This document shows, in pieces, positions 10,020 through 19,200 of a stretch of 64,000 bases of DNA. The position numbers and the translations under genes are program-made. How positions within the stretch are numbered: position 1 is the stretch's first letter; the number at the start of each line of letters is the position of its first letter. This stretch comes from Bacteroidales bacterium (GTDB lineage: Bacteria > Bacteroidota > Bacteroidia > Bacteroidales > VadinHA17). Location: NCBI GenBank assembly GCA_003142255.1, contig PLLO01000006.1:1-64000 (forward strand), read 5' to 3'. The notes beneath the pieces are model-generated. The model was not told the origin of the DNA and searched no databases. It saw only the letters and a list, made by a program, of their open reading frames with translations.

Positions 10020-10059
10020 ATACAACTATATGGTTTTCAAAGTTCTAATACCTATTGCT

Positions 10060-12597
10060 ATGAAAACAAAACTCCTCTTCTGCTTCTTACTTTTCCCTTT
10101 CTCCTTTCTCCTTTCTCCTTGCATTGCACAGGTGCCTCAGGGTTTCAACTACCAGGCCATTGCCCGCGATGGCTCAGGGACTATTCTGGCTAACCAGGTG
10201 CTGCCTGTTAAGATTGACATCCAGACCTCACTTACAGGAGGTGCCCTGATTTATGAAGAGTCATTACCGTCCGTAACTTCGAATCAGTTTGGGCTTATTA
10301 CACTGGTCGTTGGAACAGGGACCCAAACCGGAGGAAGTGCAGCCTCATTTTCTGCGATCGATTGGAAAGCTCAGACACTATTTCTGAAAACCATCATTCA
10401 GTATCCGGGAACTACCTGGACCACAATGGGAACCTCCCAGATATGGGCCGTTCCATATTCTCTTACTGCAAAAGAAGTTACAGGTCCGCTGACGAAGCTT
10501 GGAATAACCGGAACTACGACCGATATGGAGGAGGCACTGTTTGAAGTTAAGAACCAGGCTGGTAACACAGTCTTTGCTGTTTACAATGAAGGAATCAGGG
10601 CTTACGTGGGCAATGGATCGTCAAAAGGCAAAAAGGGAGGATTTGCCGTTGGCGGTTACGATGCTACAAAGGGCACTACAATTTATGATCTTTTTGTCTT
10701 AAACACTGACAGCGCGAGGCTCTATTTTGACAGCAAACCAAATCTCAAAGGAGCGAGAGGCGGCTTTTCTGTCGGTGGATATGACATGACAAAAGGTGGT
10801 ACGGCAATTCAGAACTATCTGGATGTAAGCAACGATAGTGTAAGGATATATATTGACAGCAATCCTCTGACCAAAGGTAAAAAGGGAGGCTTTTCTGTTG
10901 GGGGATATGACATGACAAAGGGCCCAGTCCCGGTTCAAAGTTATCTTGATGTAAGTAAAGACAGCGTCAGGATATATATCGACAGTAATCCTCTTACCAA
11001 AGCCAAAAAGGGAGGGTTTGCCGTGGGTGGATACGATATGACTAAAGGCACGAATGATAATTACCTGAATGTAAATACGGATGCCAGTGGTATAGTTAAT
11101 CCGGTCAACAGAATTTTGTGGTATCCGAATAAAAATGCTTTTCTGGCAGGTAACATCCGTATCGGGACACCTGACAGTGTTGGGGTAAATTCATTTGCGA
11201 CAGGATATCAATCCAAATCAAGAGGGATGTATTCACAGGCAATGGGATTTAAAGCTATTGCTAATGGTGATTATTCGACTGCTATCGGTAAAAATGCTGT
11301 TGCAAATAATATTAATTCTTTTGCTTTTGGTGAAGGAGCGGCAGCAAGTAATGCTGAAAGCTATGCTATTGGAAAGGGAGCAATTGCTTCCGGTTACAGG
11401 AGCTTTGCTTTTGGCAGCGCAGGATTAGATACTCTTGGCAACCCCACAGTTGTAACGCAGGCAACGGGTGATTACTCTTTTGCTTTAGGTCAAGGTTCTG
11501 TTTCGCAGGGGGTTGGTTCTTTCTCAATAGGATTGGGTAATTATGCAATTGGAAAATACTCCACTGCATTGGGTACACAGGCTTGGGCGACTAAAGAATT
11601 TTCAACAGCTTTAGGTGCTTTTGCTGGAGCAGAAGGTGAATCATCAGTTGCAATAGGTTATGGCGCTGACGCATTGGGGAGGTATTCAATTGCATTAGGT
11701 CAAAATGCTACCACAAAAGGAATCTCTTCAACTGCAATCGGTTCTGATACATACGCATCAGCATCATACGCGACTGCAATAGGATGTTTAACAAATGCAA
11801 TGGGTAGTTACTCAACGGCGATGGGATTCAGTACAGGTGCAAGAGGTGAAAAATCAACTTCTATGGGATCAGGGACGTATGCCAGTGGAAGTATCTCAAC
11901 TGCACTGGGATTTAATAATACTACTCCATCGTATTGCGAAACTGCAATTGGTCTTTATAGTACTAATTACACACCAGGATCCCAAACAGATTATAATTCA
12001 ACTGACAGGTTATTTGTCATCGGCAACGGAACAAATGAAGAAACAAGGTCAGATGCACTTATTGTCTTAAAAAATGCTTATACAGCAATTGGCCATTCAT
12101 CACCTTCTCAAATGCTCGATGTAAATGGTAATGCAAGATTCAGAGGTGTTACATCCGGCACATTTGGCAACAATCTGAATATTATGGCTGATGGAACGCT
12201 TACAACTGCCACATCTGATATTAGTATGAAAGAAAACATAAATCAGATCTCAGATGCCCTGGATCGTGTAATGAAATTGAGAGGTGTATTTTTCAACTGG
12301 AAGAATGATTCAGCAAAAACCAAGCAGATAGGTATGATCGCTCAGGAAGTAGAGCCAGTGGTGCCTGAGATTGTGTTCACCAATCCTGTTGATGGATTGA
12401 AAGGGATAAATTACTCTCAGGCATCAGCGTTATTTGTAGAAGCTATTAAAGAGCAACAAAAACAGATTGAAGGGCAACACCAACTAATTGAAGGACAACA
12501 GCAACAGATCGAAACCCAGCAAAAAGAAATCGATGAGCTCAAATCCCTTATCAACACACTTATTACCAATCAGACAGCGCAGGTGAATAAACAATAG
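10060..12597 (+). CDS. Secreted repeat protein D: YadA-head-like repeats plus S74-type chaperone domain
   Basis: I place the start at the ATG at 10060 because the three paralogues all begin MKTKLL; an in-frame ATG at 10030 would add ten residues before the signal peptide. The protein (845 residues) has four 42-residue Gly-rich modules (about 185-340). Eighteen repeats of 14 residues follow, of the STAxGxxxxAxG type (about 376-639), compared with 32 in protein A. SDISMKENI at about 720 and IGMIAQEVEPVVP mark the S74-type chaperone domain. A Gln-rich coiled coil ends in the shared NQTAQVNKQ. The first 150 residues are more diverged than in A-C, while the modules are nearly identical in DNA to those of A. 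It is inferred to be an oligomeric surface fibre. Confidence 0.82.
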   Translation: MKTKLLFCFLLFPFSFLLSPCIAQVPQGFNYQAIARDGSGTILANQVLPVKIDIQTSLTGGALIYEESLPSVTSNQFGLITLVVGTGTQTGGSAASFSAIDWKAQTLFLKTIIQYPGTTWTTMGTSQIWAVPYSLTAKEVTGPLTKLGITGTTTDMEEALFEVKNQAGNTVFAVYNEGIRAYVGNGSSKGKKGGFAVGGYDATKGTTIYDLFVLNTDSARLYFDSKPNLKGARGGFSVGGYDMTKGGTAIQNYLDVSNDSVRIYIDSNPLTKGKKGGFSVGGYDMTKGPVPVQSYLDVSKDSVRIYIDSNPLTKAKKGGFAVGGYDMTKGTNDNYLNVNTDASGIVNPVNRILWYPNKNAFLAGNIRIGTPDSVGVNSFATGYQSKSRGMYSQAMGFKAIANGDYSTAIGKNAVANNINSFAFGEGAAASNAESYAIGKGAIASGYRSFAFGSAGLDTLGNPTVVTQATGDYSFALGQGSVSQGVGSFSIGLGNYAIGKYSTALGTQAWATKEFSTALGAFAGAEGESSVAIGYGADALGRYSIALGQNATTKGISSTAIGSDTYASASYATAIGCLTNAMGSYSTAMGFSTGARGEKSTSMGSGTYASGSISTALGFNNTTPSYCETAIGLYSTNYTPGSQTDYNSTDRLFVIGNGTNEETRSDALIVLKNAYTAIGHSSPSQMLDVNGNARFRGVTSGTFGNNLNIMADGTLTTATSDISMKENINQISDALDRVMKLRGVFFNWKNDSAKTKQIGMIAQEVEPVVPEIVFTNPVDGLKGINYSQASALFVEAIKEQQKQIEGQHQLIEGQQQQIETQQKEIDELKSLINTLITNQTAQVNKQ

Positions 12598-12617
12598 CTG
12601 GTCAATTGTTTAAAAAT

Positions 12618-12649
12618 TTGACTCGTATTATTATTCTCTCGTAACTTTA
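12618..12649 (+). promoter_or_regulatory. Shared-type promoter before the small membrane protein at 12698
   Basis: TTGAC at 12618-12622 and TAACTTTA at 12642-12649. The spacer, with CTCGTATTATTATTCTCTCG, is almost the same as at 14259 and 15026, so these three promoters are recent copies of one another. Confidence 0.65.
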
Positions 12650-12697
12650 ATCATTCCCGGGTTTGTTGGACCTTTGTTAAATTATAATTAAATAGTT

Positions 12698-13129
12698 ATG
12701 GAAAACCTGATCATTAACCCCAAACATTTAAATAGCAAAAAAATAGCTGGCGGAGTATGGATTCTTTTTGGCATTATTTTATTATTCATAGGAAAAGGCT
12801 CGCTGAGTGAAAAGGATTGGACGAGATCCATAATATTCTGGGTGATAGGAATACTGTTTTTTACTCCTCTCGCGGGTTCCGTTAAATCACAAATCGAGAT
12901 TGGAGAGGGGTGCTTGAAGATCATCTGGATGAACTGGATCAGAACGGTTACAATCCCGGAAACTGAGATTGAAAAAATTATTCTGGCAAAAGACGGGATT
13001 AAAATATACCGGAAAGATAAGAAAGCCGTGAAGCTTTTGATTTATTACATGGAGAAAGAGCAAAAAAATCAGGTCTATATATTTTTTACTGAGTACGCCA
13101 GGGAAAAGAATTTTGTTCTGGAAAGATAA
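12698..13129 (+). CDS. Small membrane protein with PH-like C-terminal part (copy 1)
   Basis: This 143-residue protein has a hydrophilic N-terminus, two membrane segments (about 18-36 and 44-62), then a region of about 80 residues, including TIPETEIEKIILAKDGIKIY, that resembles bacterial PH-like folds attached to paired membrane helices. I recognise no named family and assign no function. It is a close paralogue of the protein encoded on the other strand at 19624-20058, with about three quarters of residues matching by eye. Both lie behind the same kind of promoter. A single-gene transcript is likely. Confidence 0.7.
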   Translation: MENLIINPKHLNSKKIAGGVWILFGIILLFIGKGSLSEKDWTRSIIFWVIGILFFTPLAGSVKSQIEIGEGCLKIIWMNWIRTVTIPETEIEKIILAKDGIKIYRKDKKAVKLLIYYMEKEQKNQVYIFFTEYAREKNFVLER

Positions 13130-13204
13130 TGTAATCAGATGGATGGTATCACATTCAGGATTGTATGCAATTTGTTTTTAGTCAATTGGCTTCCCAAAAT
13201 AAAT

Positions 13205-13240
13205 TTGACTTCTGATTTATATTGCAATAAATTAGCTTTA
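13205..13240 (+). promoter_or_regulatory. Possible promoter for the gene at 13264
   Basis: TTGAC at 13205-13209 and TAGCTTTA at 13233-13240. The spacing is about four bases longer than in the other copies, so this one is less certain. The sequence just upstream (ATTTGTTTTTAGTCAAT) is repeated ahead of the gene at 20270. Confidence 0.4.
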
Positions 13241-13263
13241 TTAAACATTAAACAATTAATCAA

Positions 13264-13590
13264 ATGAAACCAATCCGTTATCTTGCCGCCGGCTTGTTAT
13301 TACTTACAGGGATTTTGCATATCATCCCCATGTTCAAAACTCCTTCTGATCCCAATTCATTACCAATGTTGATTTTTGGTATTGCTTATTTTGCCGTTGG
13401 AGTATTGTTGATTGCGAAGATCAGGTTTGACTCCTTATTAGGGATTATCATACCGATTATTGGATTGGGAATCGGGTTTTTAAAGATCGGCATAAAAAAC
13501 TGGACTAGCATGCTGACTTTCCTGTTTGCAATCGATGCGGTAGTTATAATATGCTGCCTGATTCTGTTACTGAATAAAAAGAAAAGTTAA
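13264..13590 (+). CDS. Small integral membrane protein
   Basis: This 108-residue protein is mostly hydrophobic, with four predicted membrane segments (about 7-24, 36-53, 58-75 and 82-103). The first may be a signal anchor. A short loop after segment one reads MFKTPSDPNSLPM. I recognise no catalytic motif or named family. It stands between two other small accessory genes. Confidence 0.6.
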   Translation: MKPIRYLAAGLLLLTGILHIIPMFKTPSDPNSLPMLIFGIAYFAVGVLLIAKIRFDSLLGIIIPIIGLGIGFLKIGIKNWTSMLTFLFAIDAVVIICCLILLLNKKKS

Positions 13591-13672
13591 GTCACGGTTA
13601 TAATATTATAATTATCAGCCTCCGGAAACATATCATTAATCCGTTATCAAATAATAACTAAAGCCTGTACTT

Positions 13673-14122
13673 ATGAAAAAAATTATCTTTTTAAGTCTGA
13701 TTATTTCTTTAGTAATCGGAAGCTGCACACAACAAGAAGTAAAATCACCAATTGAAGGTCCCTGGCAGGTTATCAGCTGGCAAAGTATAAAAGGTGACAC
13801 ACTACAGTGGAAATTAGGTACTGAGTATGTTGGTAATGAAATAAAAAGCTGGTCAAAGAGTCATTTCCTGTTTGTAGGACGGTATGAACATAAAAAGGAC
13901 TCGACTTTTATAGACAATTATGGCGGTGGAACATATAAGTATGATGGTACCCATTATGATGAAAGTTATATATATTTTGTTGATCAGAAAATGGTTGGGA
14001 CTTCGCAAAAATTATTATTGGAGGTAAAGAATGATACCTTGGTTCAGACCTGGCCTTGTGACGAAAACTGGCAAATAAACAAAAGCAATTATAACGTTCA
14101 AAAATTGGTTAGAGCAGAATAA
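13673..14122 (+). CDS. Small lipoprotein with a lipocalin-like domain
   Basis: The 149-residue product has a lipoprotein signal with Cys18 in VIGSC, so it should be anchored in the envelope. The mature part begins near a 'IEGPWQVIS' motif and alternates hydrophobic and polar β-strands, with a GGGTYKYDG turn. This is typical of the small lipocalin-like/DUF4488-type proteins of Bacteroidota that start with 'GxWxl'. The family assignment is by pattern only. The ligand is unknown. It follows the small membrane protein at 13264 by 82 bases and may share its transcript. Confidence 0.6.
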   Translation: MKKIIFLSLIISLVIGSCTQQEVKSPIEGPWQVISWQSIKGDTLQWKLGTEYVGNEIKSWSKSHFLFVGRYEHKKDSTFIDNYGGGTYKYDGTHYDESYIYFVDQKMVGTSQKLLLEVKNDTLVQTWPCDENWQINKSNYNVQKLVRAE

Positions 14123-14447
14123 TATCACTAACCCCGGGAAGTTAGCGGCTACTGGTGACCGGTTTCCGGCTACCGGAAGAATAAATCACTAACCCCGGGC
14201 TAAGCTCCCCTATCCGGGGGAATCCAGTGAATGGATTATTTCTTGTTTATAAGTAAACTTGACTTGTATTATTGTTGTCTCGTAGCTTTGTTATAATTAA
14301 GCTAATTAATCGGGCACCTTCTTTTTGATGTTATATTGCCTGATTTTTTTCGATTTTCCGTAACACCATCGAAGTACTTGTTGTTTTTTTAATCCGGGGA
14401 ATGAACCAAATGTTAAACAATTCATCAATCTGGTTGTTTAGTAAAGC
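14123..14447. other. Intergenic region with REP-like relics and a promoter
   Basis: Two partial copies of the REP outer sequence, CACTAACCCCGGG, lie near 14128-14140 and 14187-14199, each followed by decayed palindrome bases. The promoter at 14259-14290 follows, with a leader of about 150 bases before the next gene. I see no gene here. Confidence 0.5.
14259..14290 (+). promoter_or_regulatory. Shared-type promoter for the lysozyme-like gene
   Basis: TTGAC at 14259-14263 and TAGCTTTG at 14283-14290. The -7 box matches the Bacteroidota consensus TAnnTTTG exactly. Confidence 0.65.
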
Positions 14448-14864
14448 ATGAAAACATTAAACAAGTTAATTATTGTCACAACATTGCTGATGTCATCCTA
14501 CAGGCTGATGGCTCCGAGCACGGAATTGCTGACGATCACAAGGCCGGATCCCATAGAACCATATACACGGCTCATTCATGCAATTGGCATGGTCGAGACC
14601 AAATGGGATACTCTTGCCTATAATCCGGTTGAGCAGGCAGTCGGGGTTTTTCAGATACGCCCTGTCCGGCTTAAAGATTACAACAAGAGAACAGGAAGCA
14701 GGTACAGAACGAAAGATCTTTATAACTATATGATTTCCGAGAAAATATTCTTGTACTATGCTTCAAAGGCAGGTCCCAATGATTTTGAAAGGATTGCCAG
14801 GAATTGGAATGGCTCAGGCCTCAGAACGTACTATTACTGGGCACAGGTTAAGAAGCAGTTGTAA
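14448..14864 (+). CDS. Exported lysozyme-like/lytic transglycosylase-like protein
   Basis: This 138-residue protein has an N-terminal hydrophobic segment (about 6-20) that looks like a signal peptide. The rest resembles a short goose-type/SLT lysozyme fold. Its features are IGMVETKWDTLAYN, where the Glu would be the catalytic acid, then GVFQIRP in place of the usual GLxQi, and later a short IARNWNGSG that corresponds to the 'YNxG' region. That would place it in the periplasm cutting peptidoglycan. The size and divergence leave open that it binds rather than cleaves glycan. It has its own shared-type promoter. A decayed transposase gene lies just downstream. Confidence 0.6.
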   Translation: MKTLNKLIIVTTLLMSSYRLMAPSTELLTITRPDPIEPYTRLIHAIGMVETKWDTLAYNPVEQAVGVFQIRPVRLKDYNKRTGSRYRTKDLYNYMISEKIFLYYASKAGPNDFERIARNWNGSGLRTYYYWAQVKKQL

Positions 14865-14875
14865 TTTTTGTCGCT

Positions 14876-14966
14876 GACATTTTCATTATACTCCTTCTCC
14901 CACAGCTTTATACGATGATGATCTTCCCGGGTCCTTAATATTCGCGTACTATATTAAGATGGGAAC
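14876..14966 (-). pseudogene. Decayed C-terminal fragment of a RAYT transposase gene
   Basis: Read on the minus strand, this stretch matches the end of the intact RAYT at 22767-23201. One frame gives SHLNxxREY and, after a two-base deletion, the next frame gives DHHRIKLWEKEYNE. The intact gene has SHLNETREYI and EHHRGKSWEEEYNE at these places. The DNA alignment is direct and runs for about 90 bases. The catalytic HxH half is missing. REP-like relics at 14.1-14.2 kb lie nearby, so a RAYT with its repeats probably once sat here. Confidence 0.75.
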
Positions 14967-15025
14967 CGTTGAAAATTCACCATCTCCTCCGAAAGAGTGG
15001 TATTGACAAGCGGTTAAAAATAAAT

Positions 15026-15057
15026 TTGACTTGTATTATTATTCTCTCGTAACTTTA
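15026..15057 (+). promoter_or_regulatory. Shared-type promoter for the exported protein at 15165
   Basis: TTGAC at 15026-15030 and TAACTTTA at 15050-15057. The spacer is almost identical to that at 12618-12649. Confidence 0.65.
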
Positions 15058-15164
15058 ATAAAGCCAAGTTCTTTGTTTTTTAGGTTCAGTAATTTTTGGT
15101 CCTGGATACTTACGAATCTGGTAGATGATAATAAATTAATTCAACCATTTTAAAACTATTCATT

Positions 15165-16058
15165 ATGAGAAAAACTGCTGCCATTGTATTATTAATGGGT
15201 TTAAGCGCATCATTATTTGCCCAGACAAAAACCGGTACTCTGAAAATATTCACTGAGCTGACCGGAACCATTGTCTATCTTGATGACAATAAACAGGAAG
15301 AAAATGTACAGGTGCTTAATAATGTCCCTGTAGGTACGCATTATTTAAAAGTTCTGAAGGATGGCGTGAGCGTTTACGGTGAGCTTATTACAATTCAGGA
15401 AAACACCGTTACCACTGTTCTTGTGAAAAATACAGGGCAGATACAGGAAAAGATACTTGATACTAAAGTAAAAGAGAAGGAAGAATATAATGGCACAAAG
15501 CTTGATATAATTCTTAGCACAGGATCAATTACACAGACTCAGGGCCGCAGTACTTTATTCCCGGGATATTACTCTTATTATGGCTATTCTAATTCATTAT
15601 CATCTACAACTCAAACCACAGACTGGAAAATCATTCAGGGTGGAGTTAAAGAAATTAATGAAAGCACTTTCTTTTCTTTAACAGGAAATTCTGCAGCACA
15701 AAACAGATTATCTCAAGACTGGGCAAATTATGATAAAAAAGACAAAAGGAGAACGACGTATGGACTAATTTCTGTGGTTCCCACATTAGTAATTGCATTC
15801 GATATCATTTTTCATGATAGTTTTGGAAGTGGGGCAGGGCAATCATGGTTTTCCAATAGTGGTACTGTACAAGATGTTGAGGGGTGTATTGGCATAGTAG
15901 CTGGACTCACTTTTGCTTTTTGTGTTACCCCCGGGTTGGGCCCAAGCGTACCATCCGGTCATTATATTTCTGTAGATAACGCTGCAAAGGATGCCAGGGA
16001 ATATAACAGGAAATTAAAAGTTAAACTGGGGCTGCCTGAAAGTTACGATGTGAAATGA
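15165..16058 (+). CDS. Exported protein of unknown function with PEGA-like N-terminal domain
   Basis: The 297-residue product has a clear signal peptide (about 1-19, ending LFAQ). Residues of about 22-90 resemble a small PEGA-like β-domain: TGTLKIFTELTG, then a 'V(P)VGTHYLKVLKDG' stretch. The middle (about 115-160) is rich in Ser, Thr and Tyr. Residues of about 195-260 include two hydrophobic stretches that could be membrane segments or a buried core. I do not recognise the whole protein. It stands alone behind a shared-type promoter and precedes the TPR-CHAT gene, possibly without sharing its transcript. Confidence 0.6.
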   Translation: MRKTAAIVLLMGLSASLFAQTKTGTLKIFTELTGTIVYLDDNKQEENVQVLNNVPVGTHYLKVLKDGVSVYGELITIQENTVTTVLVKNTGQIQEKILDTKVKEKEEYNGTKLDIILSTGSITQTQGRSTLFPGYYSYYGYSNSLSSTTQTTDWKIIQGGVKEINESTFFSLTGNSAAQNRLSQDWANYDKKDKRRTTYGLISVVPTLVIAFDIIFHDSFGSGAGQSWFSNSGTVQDVEGCIGIVAGLTFAFCVTPGLGPSVPSGHYISVDNAAKDAREYNRKLKVKLGLPESYDVK

Positions 16059-16243
16059 TTCTATTTATGGATACTTAAAATATTTTTCGGGTACAAGAAT
16101 TTCTTTGAAAGTCGATATAGCAACATTCCCATGAATTGCAGACTAATTAAATTGCCAGAGAATAATTGAGGCGTGAGAATGTTGCTTAATTTTATTTATA
16201 TTCCATCGTACTCATAATCTGACAAATAATTAAAACAGGAGTT

Positions 16244-19200
16244 ATGAAAAGCTATGTTAAGGCTGCTGCCTTTTTTATTATTTGTTTTTCATTGTTTTCC
16301 TTATGCTCATCTTCGCAAACCATTACTTCTGATACAACTCTGGCAAACCAGTATTCTGATTTAGCATATAAGTGCGAAAATGATTTTAGGTTCGATACGG
16401 CAATTTTCTATGCTGAAAAGGCACGGGATCTAAACATTAGATATTTCGGCGAAAAAAGTTTAAAAAATGCCGGTATATTATTTTTATTGGGTAAGCTATA
16501 CTCTGAAAATAATAAATATGATCTCGCTTTGGATTATTCTTTAAAAGCATTAAAAACAAGAAAAGAAATACTTGGAGAGCAAAATGCTGATGTGGCTGCG
16601 AGCTATGGCAATATCGGAATTGTCTATGACTTAAAAGGTGAATACGATAAGGCCTGGGAATATCATTCTAAAGCTTTGCAATTAAGAAAAGAAATCTTTG
16701 GAGAGAAACATCCTGATGTGGCTGAAAGCTATAATAGTATCGGAGAATTTTATTATGCTACAGGTGAATACGATAAGGCTCTGGAATATCATTTTAAGGC
16801 TCTGCAGATAGATAAAGAAATACTTGGCGAAAGGCATTCATATGTGGCAAAGATTTATAATAATATTGGAAATATTTATGATGATCAGGGTGAATATGAT
16901 AAGGCTCTGGAATATCATTTTAAGGCTTTGCAGATAAGAAAAGAAATCCATGGAGAGAAACATCCTGATGTGGCTGCGAGCTATTATAATATTGGAAATG
17001 TTTATGAAAACAAAGGAGAATACGATAAGGCTCTGGAATATCATTTTAAGGCTCTGCAGATAAGTAAGGAAATCCTTGGCGAAAAACATTTTTATGTGGC
17101 TAACAGTTATAATTGTATTGGGAATATTTATAGTGATAAAGGTGAAAATGATAAAGCTTTGGAATATTATTCCAGGGCTCTGCAGATAAGTAAAGAAATC
17201 TTTGGAGAGAAACATACTGATGTGGCTAATGGTTATAATAATATAGGGAATGAATATTATGCCAAAGGTGAATACGACAATGCTTTGGGATTTTTCTCAA
17301 AGGCATTACAAATACGAAAAGAAATCCTTGGCGAAAAACATCCCGATGTGGCTTCGAGCTATAATAATATCGCAATTATCTATGCTGATAAAGGTGAAAG
17401 CGATAACGCTTTGGAATATTTTTTCAGGGCTTTACAGATAAGAAAAGAAGCTCTTGGAGAAGAACACCCGGAGGTGGCTGGGAATTATGATAATATTGCG
17501 AATGTATATGCTGACAAAGGTGAATATGATAAGGCTTTGGAATATCATTTTAAATCTTTACAAATAAATAAAGAAATCCTTGGCGGGAAACATACTGCAG
17601 TTGCTTCAAGTTATAATGATATAGGGGAAACTTATGAAAAAACAGGTAAACATGATCTTGCATTGGAATATTATCAAAAAGGAGTAGCAAGTTGTTTACG
17701 AAATTTTAATGATACAGCCAATGTTTATTCTATTCCTGTAATTTCAAATATTCTGGACTGGAATTATTTATTACAATCCCTGCAGGCAAAAGCTGAAATT
17801 TTAGCCGATAAAAGTAAAATACTTAAAGATATTGCATATAAGGAAAGGAAGAAAGTTGCCCTCATGCACTACGAGGCCTGCGATACGTTGATTGACTTAA
17901 CCCGCAAGGAATTAAGCACCCAGTCCGATAAGCTGGCATTTGGCGAAAGAGCAAATCAGATTTATAAAGAAGTGATCGACATTTTAACACCTCTCGAAAA
18001 ATCTGACAATGCTGAAATCCTGAACAACATTTCTGATAAAGATGCCGGGCTGGCTTTCTACTTCTCAGAAAAGAACAAGTCAACAGTCCTTCTTGAAGCT
18101 CTTGCTGGTCAGGAAGCGCAAAAATATGCAGGAATCCCGGATAGCTTGCTGCAAAAGGAACATAACCTGAAATCTGATATTGCCTTTTATACAAAAAAAC
18201 TGGTGGAGCTTGAAATATCAGATAGCGTGCAGGTTGCATTTTGTCAGAACATATTATTTCAAAGAAACCGCACTTACGACAGTTTAATAAATGTCTTTGA
18301 AAAACAATTTCCTGAATATCATAACCTGAAATATAATACTAAAACTGTAACAGTAAAGGATATTCAAAAGCTGCTTGACAAAAAGACTGCAATGATATCA
18401 TACTTTGTCGGGGACAGCACTATTACCAGCTTCATTTTGACCAGCAGCAATCTGTACGTGCGGAAAGTGCCGGAGATTAAAAACCTGAACGACAGCATTA
18501 TCTGGTTCCGTTACGGGCTGACAAAGACCAGCCCCAGGATGCAGGAGATCTACCGGAGGCTGGGCAATAAGTTGTATCAGCAGCTTTTTCCAAAAGACCT
18601 TCTGGCCGATAAACTTATCGAAAGCCTGATAATAATCCCTGACGGCAGCCTGGCGATAATCCCTTTCGAAAGCCTGCTTACTGAAAAATATACCGGAGAT
18701 ATCAATACGTATGATGAATACCCGTACCTGATTAAAAAGTATAATGTCAGCTATTCATATTCGGCAAACCTGTTCAGCCAGACTTTCAATAAAAAGCCTG
18801 CTTCTGAAATTGAGATGACAAAACTGAATGACTGGCTGGCATTTGCTCCTGTCTTCGATGACAGCGGGAATCAGAACCTTTCAGTCACATCGCGTGAGCT
18901 GCAGCGGCAATTAAGGGGTCTCGGTACGGATTCCGCGATGGTAAACCGTTCCATGTTCGACAGGGACTATATTACACCACTCCCGGCGACCGAAACGGAA
19001 ACGGAATCCATTTTCAGGATCTTCGATGAAAGCGGCCTTAAAGCTAAGCTGTTGCTGCATGACGATGCCAGTGAACGTTTCATAAAATCAGGCCAGCTGG
19101 CAAATTATAAAGTGTTGCATTTTGCCACTCATGGTTTCGTTAACTCTGAGAAGCCGGAGCTTTCTGGCCTTCTGCTGGCCCGTGATTCAACCGGAGGAGA

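Noticed and set aside
1147-12597. Prophage tail-fibre region, because of the S74 domains
   Set aside because: No capsid, terminase, portal, tail or integrase genes are present. Each protein has its own signal peptide, which phage fibres lack.
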